DNA of 64,000 bases from Pseudolactococcus sp041800635 (GTDB lineage Bacteria > Bacillota > Bacilli > Lactobacillales > Streptococcaceae). The position numbers and the translations under genes are program-made. This document shows, piece after piece, positions 24,086 to 31,787 of this stretch (its first letter is position 1; every line of letters begins with the position of its first letter). The stretch lies in NCBI GenBank assembly GCA_047833645.1, contig CP181259.1:1488001-1552000 (forward strand), in the 5' to 3' direction. The notes beneath the pieces were generated by a model that worked only from the letters and a program-made list of their open reading frames with translations, ran no database searches and was not told where the DNA came from.

Positions 24086-24769
24086 ATGACTAACTTTCAA
24101 AAAGACTTTCGCCACTATCGGGCGACCTATAGTTTAGCAGCCATCACCCTTGGGGTCTGGCTATCTCAGCTTTTTGCCAACGGCGCACAAGCAACAAATC
24201 CCATCAATCTCTTTCATTTCGGTGCCTTGTTTGGTCCGGATATCATCGAATATCCTAGCCATATTTGGCGGTTGGTTACCCCGATTTTTGTCCACATTGG
24301 TTGGGAACATTTTTTACTTAACTTTTTGTCGCTAATTTTTATCGGTCGGCAGATTGAAGCTATTTTTGGCAGTCGGCGTTTTTTTGCCATCTATCTCTTA
24401 TCAGGGATCTACGGCAATATCCTCACCTTCTTCTTAAAGCCAGAGACTTTGTCCGCTGGCGCCTCAACCTCCCTCTTTGGCATTTTTGCGGCCATGGCCA
24501 TGTTAGGCTACCTCACGAAAAACCCATCCTTTCAGGCCGTCGGCAAGCAGTTTGCCGTGCTCATCCTCGCGAATTTAGCGATTAACGTCTTCCAGCCGGA
24601 CGTCGGCATTTTTGGGCACATCGGTGGGGCACTTGGGGGCGTGCTGTTGGCTGCGCCTTTTGCACCGAAAATCTTGCAGACTAAGATTACAGAGACTCAG
24701 AAGGTTACTTTTTTCTTGGTCTACCTTGTATCAGCGGTGTTAATGGTCCTGCTCACGATTATGGGCTGA
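24086..24769 (+). CDS. Rhomboid-family intramembrane serine protease
   Basis: 227 residues with six or seven membrane helices. The catalytic dyad is Ser127 in AGASTSLFG and His178 in GIFGHIGGALGG; the L1 loop motif WRLVTPIFVHIGWEHFLLN (residues 61-79) is present. The residue after the serine is threonine rather than the usual glycine of GxSG, a small deviation. It cleaves membrane-anchored substrates; GluP/YqgP is the Bacillus relative. A TATAAT overlaps the stop codon of the preceding gene, 7 nt before this ATG, so it may have its own leaderless transcript. Confidence 0.92.
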   Translation: MTNFQKDFRHYRATYSLAAITLGVWLSQLFANGAQATNPINLFHFGALFGPDIIEYPSHIWRLVTPIFVHIGWEHFLLNFLSLIFIGRQIEAIFGSRRFFAIYLLSGIYGNILTFFLKPETLSAGASTSLFGIFAAMAMLGYLTKNPSFQAVGKQFAVLILANLAINVFQPDVGIFGHIGGALGGVLLAAPFAPKILQTKITETQKVTFFLVYLVSAVLMVLLTIMG

Positions 24770-24800
24770 CCTGACCTTTACGAAACGACCGGAAACTTGG

Positions 24801-24831
24801 CGACGCTAACCCAAAGTAGCGTCGTTTTTTT
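24801..24831 (+). terminator. Terminator after rhomboid gene
   Basis: CGACGCTA (24801-24808) and TAGCGTCG (24817-24824) with an 8-nt loop and seven Ts. Confidence 0.93.
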
Positions 24832-24905
24832 GAGCGATTTAGGGGCGAGCACCTCTAAAATTTACTTTGTGAATAAAGTAATTAAGAATTTGGTTTGTAA
24901 AACGC

Positions 24906-24963
24906 TTGTAAAAATAAAAATTAAATGATATTATATTGGTATAGACCAATGGAAGCGTTTACC
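24906..24963 (+). promoter_or_regulatory. Upstream promoter and cre site of the cellobiose-type PTS region
   Basis: TTGTAA (24906-24911), 17-nt spacer, TATTAT (24929-24934). ATGGAAGCGTTTACC at 24949-24963 fits the cre consensus at 14 of 15 positions and lies at +8 or so. An inverted repeat ATTGGT-ATAG-ACCAAT spans 24935-24950. The next 180 bases up to 25143 hold no recognisable gene. Confidence 0.7.
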
Positions 24964-25143
24964 TCTAGTGGTCGAGAGATAAGCTCTGTTTTATCGCGAT
25001 TAAATAGCAATAAAACTATATGAGATTGTGTCTAATATTCTATTGGATTTAGTCTATGATATTTTGACGCATACACATAAACCTGATATATAGGGCGTTT
25101 ATGGCGGTTTTTAAAACTTCCCATAACTATATATTTTTATTTG

Positions 25144-25184
25144 AGTAAACGCTTGCAAATTATTATATTACGTGGTAATATAAT
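25144..25184 (+). promoter_or_regulatory. Second cre site, promoter and palindromic operator before the PTS IIA gene
   Basis: The minus strand of 25144-25158 reads TTGCAAGCGTTTACT, a full cre match. On the plus strand it overlaps the -35 TTGCAA (25153-25158), and TAATAT (25176-25181) follows after 17 nt. A perfect 10-bp inverted repeat ATTATATTAC-GTG-GTAATATAAT (25162-25184) covers the -10. CcpA and a second, sugar-specific regulator probably both act here. Confidence 0.75.
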
Positions 25185-25279
25185 GGAGTAGGTGATTTGT
25201 ATGCGATTTCAAACATCATGACAAGTTATCCACGTATTTATTTTATTGTAGGAAGTCTCATTGTTAAGAAAGGAGAAAC

Positions 25280-25594
25280 ATGGACGATGCACAGATGGCA
25301 GTCATCATGCCCTTGATCATGTATGGAGGCGAAGCCAAATCTTCAGCTGTCGAAGCGATTCGCGCAGCTAAAGCGGGTGACTTTGAAAAAGCTGACGAAC
25401 GGATTGAAGCAGCTAGCAAAGCAATCGTAGAAGCCCATCACGGTCAAACGGAATTATTGACAAAGGCTGCAAACGGTGAAGAAGTACCGGTATCTATTTA
25501 CATGGTGCACGCGCAAGATCATTTGATGACAGGGATTGCTTTCGTTGATCTCGCAAAAGAAATCATCGAATTGTACAAGGTTATTAAAAATTAA
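25280..25594 (+). CDS. ptcA: PTS lactose/cellobiose-class EIIA component
   Basis: 104 residues, three-helix EIIA of the Lac/Cel family. The phosphorylated histidine is His77 in YMVHAQDHLM, with Asp80 completing the conserved H-A-Q-D motif. It forms a trimer and passes phosphate from HPr to EIIB. AAAGGAGA precedes the ATG. EIIC follows after 121 nt, but no EIIB gene is present in the window, so EIIB must be supplied from elsewhere. The symbol follows the Lactococcus ptc system and rests on similarity of gene context. Confidence 0.9.
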   Translation: MDDAQMAVIMPLIMYGGEAKSSAVEAIRAAKAGDFEKADERIEAASKAIVEAHHGQTELLTKAANGEEVPVSIYMVHAQDHLMTGIAFVDLAKEIIELYKVIKN

Positions 25595-25645
25595 AACGAT
25601 CGTCTTTTGTTATGACGTTAGAATCGTGACGTTAGAATCGTTTTG
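25593..25645 (+). repeat. Inverted and tandem repeats between IIA and IIC
   Basis: AAAACGAT (25593-25600) and ATCGTTTT (25638-25645) can pair. Inside, the 14-mer GACGTTAGAATCGT occurs twice head to tail (25614-25627, 25628-25641). Alternative pairings of the two copies with the left arm are possible, as in an intra-operon attenuator. Confidence 0.55.
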
Positions 25646-25715
25646 ATGAGGTAATTTGCTTGAGTATGGGTCTTAATCAGACCGACACTCAATCGTAAAA
25701 AGGAAGGAATCTTTT

Positions 25716-27161
25716 ATGAATGCATTACAACAGTGGATGGAGAAACATCTCGTTCCAGTCGCAGCCAAAATTGGCTCGCAAAAACACTTAGTTGCGCTTC
25801 GTGATTCGTTCGTTGGGATGTTGCCAGCGACGATGGTAGGGGCAATGGCAACATTGGTATCAGTTATGATTGGTACCGTACCCGCAGCGGTTCAACAACT
25901 TATTCAGCGTAGCGCATCTGATGGCTCTTGGACACTTTCTGACAAACCAGTTTTCCAACAACTTGCTGGTATCTCAAGTCTCGTAAGCCAAGGTACATTG
26001 ACAATTATCGGTCTTATTTTCGCCTTTTCATGGGGTTACAACCTTTCAAAAGCTTACAAAGTCAATGAACTCGCGGGTGGTATCGTCGGTGTTGCTGCTT
26101 TAGTTTCAGGTCTACCAAACATTATTGCGATTGCAACAAATGGTCTTTCTGAAAAAGCAATGGCAACAGTTAACGATAACATCGCAGCACAAGGTATCGC
26201 AACTTGGAAAATGGGTCTCTCAGTAGGTCAATTGGACGCGGGTGCTTACTTTACTGTTATCATCATGGGTGCGCTTGCCGTTATCCTTTATGCTAAATTA
26301 ATGCTTGCTGATATCACAATCAAAATGCCTGATTCAGTGCCACCAGCAGTCTCTAAAGCTTTCTTGGCCATCATCCCAACTATCGTTGCGGTTTATGTTG
26401 TGTCAATCATTTACTACTTCATCAAAGTATGGACTGGTAGCGACTTGATCTACTTGATCAGCAAATACATCGCTGAACCTTTCCAAGCCTTGTCACAATC
26501 AATCTTCTCAGTATTGATCGTTACTTTCTTCGTTTCACTCTTCTGGTTCTTCGGTATCCATGGGACAAACGTTTTGGGCGCTGTGCTCGATGGTATCTGG
26601 GGTCCACTCCAACTTGCCAACATGGACGTTTACAACAAAGTTAAGTTGGAAGGTGTTAAAGATCTCGTTGCCAAAGGTGCAACAGATAAAGCACACGCTA
26701 TCGATGGTAACTTCGTAACCCTTTGGGTACGTGGTTCATGGGATGCCTTTGCATGGTTCGGTGGTACTGCTGGTACCATCACATTGATCATTGCTATCCT
26801 TTGGTTCTCTAAACGTGAAGACTACAAAACAGTTGCGAAACTTTCAGTTGCGCCTGGTATCTTCAACATCAATGAACCTGTTATGTTCGGTATGCCGTTA
26901 GTATTGAACTCACTCTTCTTTATTCCGTTGTTACTTGCACCAATGGTATCAGTAGGGATTGCTTACTTTGCGACTGCCATGCACTGGGTTGCACCAGTTG
27001 TCTTGCAAGTGCCATGGGTAACACCACCATTCATCAACGCTTTCATGGCGACAGGTTTTGACTGGCGTGCAATCATTGTCACAGCCGTGACATTTGCAGC
27101 ATCATTCGTTATCTGGTTCCCATTTGTTATTGCAGCGAACTCAATGGAAGAAGAAGCTTAA
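25716..27161 (+). CDS. ptcC: PTS cellobiose-class EIIC permease
   Basis: 481 residues, EIIC of the lactose/cellobiose family with about ten helices. Typical strings are ALRDSFVGMLPATMVGA near the N-terminus, WFFGIHGTNV, and the conserved FNINEPVMFGMPLVLN loop. It translocates beta-glucosides such as cellobiose with phosphorylation by the cognate IIA and IIB. GGAAGGAA precedes the ATG. Its codon use is visibly that of highly expressed genes (GGT, CGT, AAC), unlike many neighbours. The symbol is given by analogy to lactococcal ptcC. Confidence 0.92.
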   Translation: MNALQQWMEKHLVPVAAKIGSQKHLVALRDSFVGMLPATMVGAMATLVSVMIGTVPAAVQQLIQRSASDGSWTLSDKPVFQQLAGISSLVSQGTLTIIGLIFAFSWGYNLSKAYKVNELAGGIVGVAALVSGLPNIIAIATNGLSEKAMATVNDNIAAQGIATWKMGLSVGQLDAGAYFTVIIMGALAVILYAKLMLADITIKMPDSVPPAVSKAFLAIIPTIVAVYVVSIIYYFIKVWTGSDLIYLISKYIAEPFQALSQSIFSVLIVTFFVSLFWFFGIHGTNVLGAVLDGIWGPLQLANMDVYNKVKLEGVKDLVAKGATDKAHAIDGNFVTLWVRGSWDAFAWFGGTAGTITLIIAILWFSKREDYKTVAKLSVAPGIFNINEPVMFGMPLVLNSLFFIPLLLAPMVSVGIAYFATAMHWVAPVVLQVPWVTPPFINAFMATGFDWRAIIVTAVTFAASFVIWFPFVIAANSMEEEA

Positions 27162-27193
27162 TTATTAAGTCTCACTTTGTTGAGCTTATGCTC

Positions 27194-27222
27194 AAAAAAG
27201 ACGGCGAAAGTCGTCTTTTTTT
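27194..27222 (+). terminator. Terminator after cellobiose-class EIIC gene
   Basis: AAAAAAGACG (27194-27203) and CGTCTTTTTTT (27212-27222). A smaller hairpin TTGAGC/GCTCAA precedes it at 27179-27194. Confidence 0.9.
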
Positions 27223-27273
27223 ATTAAAAGATGATAAAATAAGACTATACCAAGAAAAAGAAAGAGGTAGCAT

Positions 27274-27483
27274 ATGTTAATCGTAAATATGGCAATGAAA
27301 CAGGATGACGTCATCGCAGTTTTGGAAGAAAATGGTTACAAATTTGTAGAGAAAAAAGGCATTCGTCTCTTTTTCGAAGCAGAGGGTGACTTGAACGAAA
27401 AAGCAGCAGAAGCCAAAGCCCTCATCAAAGCACAACCATGGGGAACAGCCTTATTCTTCAACGTTGAGGTAGCAAAATCATGA
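27274..27483 (+). CDS. Small protein of unknown function
   Basis: 69 residues; I do not recognise the family. The sequence starts MLIVNMAMKQDDVIAVLEE and contains a helix rich in E and A followed by PWGTALFFNVE, a compact alpha-beta pattern without membrane segments. AAGAGGT precedes the ATG, and it overlaps the next gene by 4 nt, so it is very likely a real gene in a three-gene operon between the PTS and bglA. An unnamed small gene occurs at this place in related ptc-bglA clusters, as far as I recall. Confidence 0.8.
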   Translation: MLIVNMAMKQDDVIAVLEENGYKFVEKKGIRLFFEAEGDLNEKAAEAKALIKAQPWGTALFFNVEVAKS

Positions 27484-27656
27484 TGCAAAAATGGGGATGG
27501 GCTTTTATCAGTTTAGCTTTACTGATTTTTATCTCAACACTACAAGGCAGAGGCGCATTCTTGATCGTGAGTATTTTGGTATTTGCCTTGGGACTTGGAA
27601 TGGTCATTATTGGCAGTAAACAGGATAAATCAGATCAAAACGGAGAGTCTAAGTAA
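27480..27656 (+). CDS. Small two-helix membrane protein
   Basis: 58 residues. Hydrophobic segments at about 8-20 and 26-45 with a charged C-terminal tail (SKQDKSDQNGESK), and N-terminal MMQKWGW. The ATG overlaps the stop of the preceding gene (ATGATG/TGA), and its TAA overlaps the next ATG by one base, so translational coupling on both sides supports it. No function can be assigned. Its co-occurrence with a cellobiose PTS suggests a role at the membrane in beta-glucoside use. Confidence 0.78.
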   Translation: MMQKWGWAFISLALLIFISTLQGRGAFLIVSILVFALGLGMVIIGSKQDKSDQNGESK

Positions 27657-28084
27657 TGGAAATTATCAGAACTTTAAAGGTACCGCGCCAGTTTATTTTT
27701 GATAAATTGCTGGAATCAGGTCTTTATGACATCGAGAAAAATACCGGTAAACATCCTAAAGTCTCCAGTTTGCCTGGCTTTGAATACAAGAAAAAATTTG
27801 GTGCCAAGCAAAATCAGGCCGGCAAAATTAAGATTGACGAAGTGACTGAACCCTCAGTCTATGCCTTCACGACGAAGACGATTAGAAATACCTTTACGAC
27901 ACGTTGGGAATTGCATAAGATTGATGACACGACGACGGAAGTGGTCATTTCAGAAAAACTGGAATCACACGGTTTCTTCCAAAATCTCAATGACATGATG
28001 ATGCAAATCGGGATGGGCTGGATTAAAAAACGCCAGATGAAAGCCATCTTGACGAATATTTCCGCAGCTTATAACGGCAAATGA
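27656..28084 (+). CDS. DUF3284 family protein
   Basis: 142 residues resembling the DUF3284 family, which is regularly found next to cellobiose-class PTS and GH1 genes in Lactobacillales. Recognisable are VPRQFIFDKLLES and the C-terminal MMMQIGMGWIKKRQMKAI. The fold may be START/SRPBCC-like judging from the beta-rich middle and long final helix, which would suggest binding of a small ligand (inferred). It starts on the last base of the preceding stop codon (TAATG). Confidence 0.85.
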   Translation: MEIIRTLKVPRQFIFDKLLESGLYDIEKNTGKHPKVSSLPGFEYKKKFGAKQNQAGKIKIDEVTEPSVYAFTTKTIRNTFTTRWELHKIDDTTTEVVISEKLESHGFFQNLNDMMMQIGMGWIKKRQMKAILTNISAAYNGK

Positions 28085-28127
28085 TATAAATGTATATAGT
28101 TTTGTATATATTTTATTCTAAATAACA

Positions 28128-28158
28128 AGAAAAAGTCAACTATTGGTTGACTTTTTCT
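28128..28158 (+). terminator. Terminator after DUF3284 gene
   Basis: AGAAAAAGTCAAC (28128-28140) and GTTGACTTTTTCT (28146-28158), 13-bp perfect stem. A second AT-rich inverted repeat ACTTTATATATAAAGT follows (about 28171-28190) just before the bglA ribosome binding site and may be an operator. Confidence 0.9.
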
Positions 28159-28203
28159 CTAAAAAACTATATACTTTATATATAAAGTATAAAGAGGTTG
28201 AAC

Positions 28204-29661
28204 ATGGAACATAAAAAATTAACAGCTTTTCCAAGTGATTTTCTTTGGGGGAGCGCATCAGCTGCCTACCAAATTGAAGGCGCTTACGATGAAGATGGTA
28301 AAGGCTTGTCAGTCTGGGATAACTTTGTTCGAATCCCTGGCAAAACCTTCAAAGGGACTAATGGTGACGTCGCCGTCGATCATTATCATCGTTACCAAGA
28401 AGACGTGAAACTCATGGCTGAGATGGGCATGAAAGCCTACCGTTTCTCAATTGCTTGGACACGTATTTTTCCAAATGGCACAGGTGAAGTCAGCGAAGCT
28501 GGTCTGAAATTCTACAGCAATTTGATTGATGATCTCTTAGCTAATGGGATTGAACCCTTGGTGACGATTTATCATTGGGACTTGCCACAAGCCCTTCAAG
28601 ACGCTTACGGTGGCTGGGAATCGCGTCAAGTCATTCCAGATTTCGTGAACTATGCTGAAACTTTATTTAAAGCCTATGGCGATCGTGTGAAATATTGGGT
28701 GTCTCTCAACGAGCAAAATATCTTCACGCACATGGGATGGCAAATTGCCACCCACCCACCTGGTAAAAAAGAGCCGAAACTTTTCTATCAAGTCAACCAC
28801 CATGCGAATTTGGCCAATGCGGCAGTTATCAATAAATTCCATGAGATGGGCATTGCCGGCAAAATCGGGCCATCATTTGCCTACACCCCACAATATGCGG
28901 TTGATTCTAACCCACTCAATGTCTTGGCGGCTGAAAATGCGGAAGAATTAGGGGCTCACTTCTGGATGGACGTTTATGTCTATGGTGAATACCCAATCGT
29001 TGCCCTCAACTACTTGAAAGAAAGAGGTCTGGCGCCTGAATTTGCACCCGGTGATGCTGAGTTGCTCAAATCTGCCAAACCAGACTTCATGGGTTTAAAC
29101 TTCTATCAAACCGCAACCAACGCTTGGAACCCAATCGATGGTGGCGTTGAAAACAAAGACAGCTATCAAATGAACACGACGGGTAAAAAAGGCACCTCCC
29201 AAGATTCTGGTATCCCTGGCCTACAAAAAACCGTGGCCAATCCATTTGTTGAAACGACAAACTGGGACTGGACGATTGATCCCGTTGGCTTGCGCATTGC
29301 CTTGCGTCGTATCGCGTCACGTTACCGCTTGCCAGTCCTCATTACAGAAAACGGCTTGGGCGAATACGACAAACTAGAAGACGGCAAAATCCACGATGAT
29401 TACCGCATCGATTTCTTGAAAAAACACGTCCTTGCCATCAAAGAAGCGATTTCTGACGGCGTCGATGTTATCGGCTACACCACTTGGAGCTACACCGACC
29501 TCCTAAGCTGGCTCAATGGCTACCAAAAACGCTACGGCTTCGTCTACGTTGACCAAGACGAAACGATGACCGGCTCACTGAAACGCATCCCTAAAGATTC
29601 TTACTATTGGTACAAAGACGTTATCGCAAGCAATGGCGATGATGAAAGTTTGTTGAAATAA
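28204..29661 (+). CDS. bglA: GH1 6-phospho-beta-glucosidase
   Basis: 485 residues, glycoside hydrolase family 1. Acid/base Glu170 lies in VSLNEQN and nucleophile Glu382 in LITENGLG; the N-terminal FLWGSASAAYQIEG and YHWDLPQAL are typical. The C-terminal SWLNGYQKRYGF supplies the Ser/Lys/Tyr set that binds the 6-phosphate, so the substrate is an imported PTS product such as cellobiose-6-phosphate. A TTG at 28198 is in frame, but AAAGAGG lies 6 nt before ATG 28204, which I chose. It completes the pathway begun by the IIA and IIC genes upstream. Confidence 0.94.
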   Translation: MEHKKLTAFPSDFLWGSASAAYQIEGAYDEDGKGLSVWDNFVRIPGKTFKGTNGDVAVDHYHRYQEDVKLMAEMGMKAYRFSIAWTRIFPNGTGEVSEAGLKFYSNLIDDLLANGIEPLVTIYHWDLPQALQDAYGGWESRQVIPDFVNYAETLFKAYGDRVKYWVSLNEQNIFTHMGWQIATHPPGKKEPKLFYQVNHHANLANAAVINKFHEMGIAGKIGPSFAYTPQYAVDSNPLNVLAAENAEELGAHFWMDVYVYGEYPIVALNYLKERGLAPEFAPGDAELLKSAKPDFMGLNFYQTATNAWNPIDGGVENKDSYQMNTTGKKGTSQDSGIPGLQKTVANPFVETTNWDWTIDPVGLRIALRRIASRYRLPVLITENGLGEYDKLEDGKIHDDYRIDFLKKHVLAIKEAISDGVDVIGYTTWSYTDLLSWLNGYQKRYGFVYVDQDETMTGSLKRIPKDSYYWYKDVIASNGDDESLLK

Positions 29662-29666
29662 ACTTT

Positions 29667-29698
29667 AAAAGAGTTCTGATAATCAGAGCTCTTTTTTT
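29667..29698 (+). terminator. Terminator after bglA
   Basis: AAAAGAGTTCTGA-TAA-TCAGAGCTCTTTT with a T-run; one mismatch. Confidence 0.92.
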
Positions 29699-29748
29699 GT
29701 GGCTGAGACCTGACAAATTTCGCGGTTAAAAAAAATCGGCAAAAATCA

Positions 29749-29787
29749 ATGTAAACGCTTTCTTTTTTGAAAATGCTATGCTATAAT
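29749..29787 (+). promoter_or_regulatory. cre site and extended -10 promoter
   Basis: ATGTAAACGCTTTCT (29749-29763) matches the cre consensus at every position. TGC-TATAAT (29779-29787) is an extended -10. The cre overlaps the place of the -35, so CcpA should repress. The promoter points into a stretch without a conventional gene. Confidence 0.85.
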
Positions 29788-29989
29788 AAGAGTGTAGAGA
29801 AGGGGGATTAAAGTGATACCCCAGATCAGACAGCTGTCCATGGTGCAAAACCGAAGCGGACAAGACGTTCTTCTGATCTGACAGGCTTTAAGCCCCACAC
29901 ATTAAGCAGTTTTGAAAGAGGTGATGCCAATGACAGATGAAGATTGTTGCGCGAAAACCAAAGTGATGGACTCAGAATGACGACCTGTA

Positions 29990-30070
29990 GTAACAAAGTA
30001 ACAAAGTAACAAAAGCAGTAAAGCAGTAAAGCAGTAAAGCAGTAAAGCAGTAAAGCAGTAAAGCAGTAAA
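29990..30070 (+). repeat. Composite 8-bp tandem repeat
   Basis: Three copies of GTAACAAA (29990-30013), one extra A, then seven copies of GCAGTAAA (30015-30070). The two unit types share an 8-bp period and the GTAA core, so one may derive from the other. It lies inside the candidate ncRNA. Confidence 0.97.
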
Positions 30071-30264
30071 GCAAAATGATGATTAAGACGACGATGGCTA
30101 GTTGGGAAGGCGCTTGAAAGCGTCTCGCGTCAGATGGAGAAAGATTGACGTAAGGCTTAGTTGTCAATGTAAGGCTGTTGCACGACTAGATTTAAAGTAA
30201 ATTTAAAGCATCTGAAGTAGCACTGTCATTCATGAGTAGACTTGGTTTTAACTCTAAACACCGG

Positions 30265-30290
30265 AAAAAGCGACCAAGGTCGCTTTTTTT
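30265..30290 (+). terminator. Terminator of the 29794 transcript
   Basis: AAAAAGCGACC-AA-GGTCGCTTTTTTT, 11-bp perfect stem followed by Ts. Confidence 0.93.
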
Positions 30291-30383
30291 GGTTGCATCC
30301 CGCAAGCGACAGGAAAAATCTGTTTGGATCGGCCGCCCCGTAAGTTTCTAGGATCAAAATCGGTCACAGGGTCTTTTTTTTGA

Positions 30384-30389
30384 TATAAT
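30384..30389 (+). promoter_or_regulatory. -10 box directly before the YunD-like gene
   Basis: TATAAT ends 6 nt before the ATG at 30396, and no ribosome binding site is present, which places the expected transcription start at the start codon. Confidence 0.7.
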
Positions 30390-30395
30390 GAGATT

Positions 30396-31751
30396 ATGAC
30401 CACTCAAGAAAATGTGCTAAAAATCTTACATTTGAATGATTTGCACTCTCATTTTGAAAATTATCCGAAAATCAAACGCTTTTTTACGGACAAATCGGCG
30501 GGGTTTTCGGATGTTTTGCGGTTTGACATCGGGGATAATGTTGATCGCTCGCATGCGCTGAGTGAGGCCACGCTAGGTCAGGCCAATGTTGCCTTGATGA
30601 ACGCCCTAGACTTGACGGCGGCGACGATTGGTAACAATGAAGGCCTAGGTCTGCCCAAAGAAAAGTTAGACAGGCTTTATGATACTGCCAACTTTGACAT
30701 CATCTTGGCGAATCTCAAAGATCAAGGGACGCAGCCGACTTGGGCAGTTGAGAAAAAACGGGTCACGACCTCCTTTGGCATGACCATCGACATCTTCGGG
30801 CTGACGGCGCCCTATCCCCTAGCCTATCCCCCGATGGGCTGGGATATCTTAGAGCCTGAGTCTGTTTTAGCTCAGCAGTTGCTCGCATCAGATGCTGACT
30901 TTACGATTCTCCTCAGCCATTTAGGCTGGCGCTTTGACGAGAAAGCCGCCATGACCTTCGACAACCTCAATCTGATCTTAGGCGCGCATACCCATCATTT
31001 GTATGAATATGGTAAATATATCAATGATACGATGCTTGCGGCCGCGGGCCGCTATGGGGAATACGTGGGTGAGGTGACGCTGAGATTCGATGACGACTTT
31101 CAGTGTATCCAGTCTGAGATACTGGCTGAGGATGTGCGGCATTTGCCAGCCTTGCCAGGCGATAAGGAGTGGATTCAGCATCAAGCCGATCAAGGGCATG
31201 AGCTACTCCGGGCCTGTCAAGTCGCAGAACTCGCTCATCCGTTTGCCAATCGGTTGCCGGACTATGCGGCGACGCAGTTTGTTGCAGGTGTCATGGGCGC
31301 CTATTATCAAGTGCCGGCGGTCGTCCTCAATAGCGGGATGATTGTTGAAGCGATTCCGCAGCAGCTGACCTTGGATGACTTGCATGAGATTCTGCCGCAC
31401 AGTATTCGCATGGTTAAATTGACGGTGACGGGGACAGAGCTTGCGGCCATTCTGCGAGAATTATATGATGTCGGCAATTATCTGAAAACGCAGCGCATCG
31501 TCGGGATGGGCTTTCGTGGCAAGCAGTTTGGCGACATCGTGACATTAGGCCTTGAGGAGCAAGAGGATCAGCTCCTTTATCAAGAAAGGCCTGTCGTCGC
31601 GACTCAGACCTATCTTGTCTTGATACCCGACCAGTATTTGTTTGCCTCCTATTTTCCGATTCTGAAAAGTTCAGGGAGCGCAGAGATTCAATTCCCAAGA
31701 TTCATGCGAGAAATTGTGGGAGATGATTTAGCACATCGTGACAACGGATAA
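30396..31751 (+). CDS. YunD-like bifunctional metallophosphatase / 5'-nucleotidase
   Basis: 451 residues. Calcineurin-like metallophosphatase domain with the metal motifs LHLNDLHSHFE, FDIGDNVD, GNNEG, LLSHLGW and LGAHTHHLYEYG. The C-terminal half is a 5'-nucleotidase substrate domain (VVLNSGMI). There is no signal peptide, so it is cytosolic like Bacillus YunD, unlike exported UshA/NT5E-type enzymes. It probably hydrolyses nucleotides or nucleotide sugars; the natural substrate is unknown. A leaderless start is likely. The yutD gene follows after 36 nt, as in other Firmicutes. Confidence 0.9.
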   Translation: MTTQENVLKILHLNDLHSHFENYPKIKRFFTDKSAGFSDVLRFDIGDNVDRSHALSEATLGQANVALMNALDLTAATIGNNEGLGLPKEKLDRLYDTANFDIILANLKDQGTQPTWAVEKKRVTTSFGMTIDIFGLTAPYPLAYPPMGWDILEPESVLAQQLLASDADFTILLSHLGWRFDEKAAMTFDNLNLILGAHTHHLYEYGKYINDTMLAAAGRYGEYVGEVTLRFDDDFQCIQSEILAEDVRHLPALPGDKEWIQHQADQGHELLRACQVAELAHPFANRLPDYAATQFVAGVMGAYYQVPAVVLNSGMIVEAIPQQLTLDDLHEILPHSIRMVKLTVTGTELAAILRELYDVGNYLKTQRIVGMGFRGKQFGDIVTLGLEEQEDQLLYQERPVVATQTYLVLIPDQYLFASYFPILKSSGSAEIQFPRFMREIVGDDLAHRDNG

Positions 31752-31787
31752 ACGCACAGGCACCCAAACTCAAAAGAAAGAAATAGT

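Larger units (their letters stand above)
29794..30290 (+). ncRNA. Candidate CcpA-controlled transcript with mini-ORFs and an 8-bp tandem array
   Basis: The stretch runs from the promoter at 29787 to a strong terminator (AAAAAGCGACC-AA-GGTCGCTTTTTTT, 30265-30290). It has no ordinary gene. Two mini-ORFs have ribosome binding sites: 29813-29881 (GTG, 22 codons) and 29930-29980 (ATG, MTDEDCCAKTKVMDSE). Long pairings exist, such as CAGATCAG with CTGATCTG (29822/29873). The unit boundaries are clear; whether it is a regulatory RNA, peptide mRNA or decayed gene is not known. Confidence 0.5.

Noticed and set aside
24890..24912. Third cre-like site GTAAAACGCTTGTAA
   Set aside because: An extra base in the core and a missing conserved C; weaker than the two adjacent sites.
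29990..30070. Possible CRISPR array
   Set aside because: Units are 8 bp with no spacers and no cas genes nearby; a simple tandem repeat.
29826..30167. 113-codon minus-strand frame with repeated LLYCFTAL
   Set aside because: It is the translation of the 8-bp tandem array on the opposite strand, without a ribosome binding site or family resemblance.
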